This document shows, in pieces, positions 20,573 to 20,575 of a DNA stretch of 20,575 nt. Source of the stretch: Apostichopus leukothele (lineage: Eukaryota; Echinodermata; Holothuroidea; Aspidochirotida; Stichopodidae); assembly GCA_010014835.2 (NCBI GenBank), contig JAAAKB020000008.1:3680470-3701044 (forward strand), given 5' to 3'. Position numbers and translations under genes: made by a program. Position 1 is the stretch's first letter. Each line of letters starts with the position of its first letter. The notes under the pieces are model-generated. The model was given only the letters and a program-made list of their open reading frames with translations, was not told the origin of the DNA and searched no databases.

Positions 20573-20575
20573 ATC

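Larger units (their letters stand above)
17447..20575 (-). promoter_or_regulatory. SPRED 5' flank: 5'UTR and likely promoter region
   Basis: This is the sequence upstream of the SPRED start codon. CpG dinucleotides are about as common as base composition predicts (19 in 18301-18900 by hand count, against 3 in 2301-2900), as expected for an unmethylated promoter or intergenic domain in a mosaically methylated invertebrate genome. A TATA-like GATATATATGG lies on the minus strand near 17704-17714, about 260 bp before the ATG. Several upstream ATGs follow it, so the 5'UTR may be spliced and this TATA assignment is weak. A TTACGTAA (PAR-bZIP type) palindrome sits at 18829-18836. A plus-strand open frame of 104 codons at 17757-18071 has no recognised domain. 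No exon of a divergent neighbour was identified. Confidence 0.45.

Noticed and set aside
1-20575. Retrovirus-like, Polinton or other virus-derived elements
   Set aside because: No reverse transcriptase, integrase, capsid or envelope motif and no long terminal repeats were seen.

Overview
The window looks like non-repetitive animal genomic DNA, AT-rich (roughly 60 percent or more), and holds the 5' part of one recognisable protein gene. That gene is a SPRED family member (Sprouty-related, EVH1 domain), lying on the minus strand. Three coding exons were found: exon 1 at 17418-17446, exon 2 at 9171-9342 and exon 3 at 1249-1417. They join with matching phases (phase 2 between exons 1 and 2, phase 0 between exons 2 and 3) into 124 residues that cover the whole N-terminal EVH1 domain. 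The remaining exons (KIT-binding region and cysteine-rich Sprouty domain) are not recognisable here and should lie to the left of position 1 on the minus strand. The two complete introns are 8075 and 7753 bp.

The organism is probably an invertebrate deuterostome, perhaps an echinoderm or hemichordate. This is inferred from the animal-only SPRED family, the lack of any vertebrate SINE or LINE signature, kb-scale introns with small dispersed repeats, frequent TAGGCCTA-type words, and a mosaic CpG pattern: CpG is strongly depleted over most of the transcribed part and near expectation upstream of exon 1. I cannot name a species.

Layout, left to right. 1-1248 is the start of intron 3, with a strong G-rich tract (on the SPRED sense strand) and a microexon-like segment that does not fit the SPRED frame. 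1418-9170 is intron 2, with a 145-bp-period repeat carrying two perfect DR1 nuclear-receptor motifs, a 14-copy 32-bp minisatellite that places 14 UGCAUG (RBFOX-type) motifs in the SPRED pre-mRNA, a 51-bp duplication, and a CpG-retaining segment at about 6.1-8.3 kb. 9343-17417 is intron 1, with a 192-bp tandem duplication and several palindromes. 17447-20575 is 5' flank, CpG-normal and likely promoter-containing, ending in a TATG microsatellite followed by two hairpins.

No rRNA, tRNA, CRISPR, virus-like element or intact transposon gene was seen. Nothing here amounts to a new multi-gene system. The best leads are the RBFOX-motif minisatellite, the CpG landscape, and the DR1-bearing repeat.
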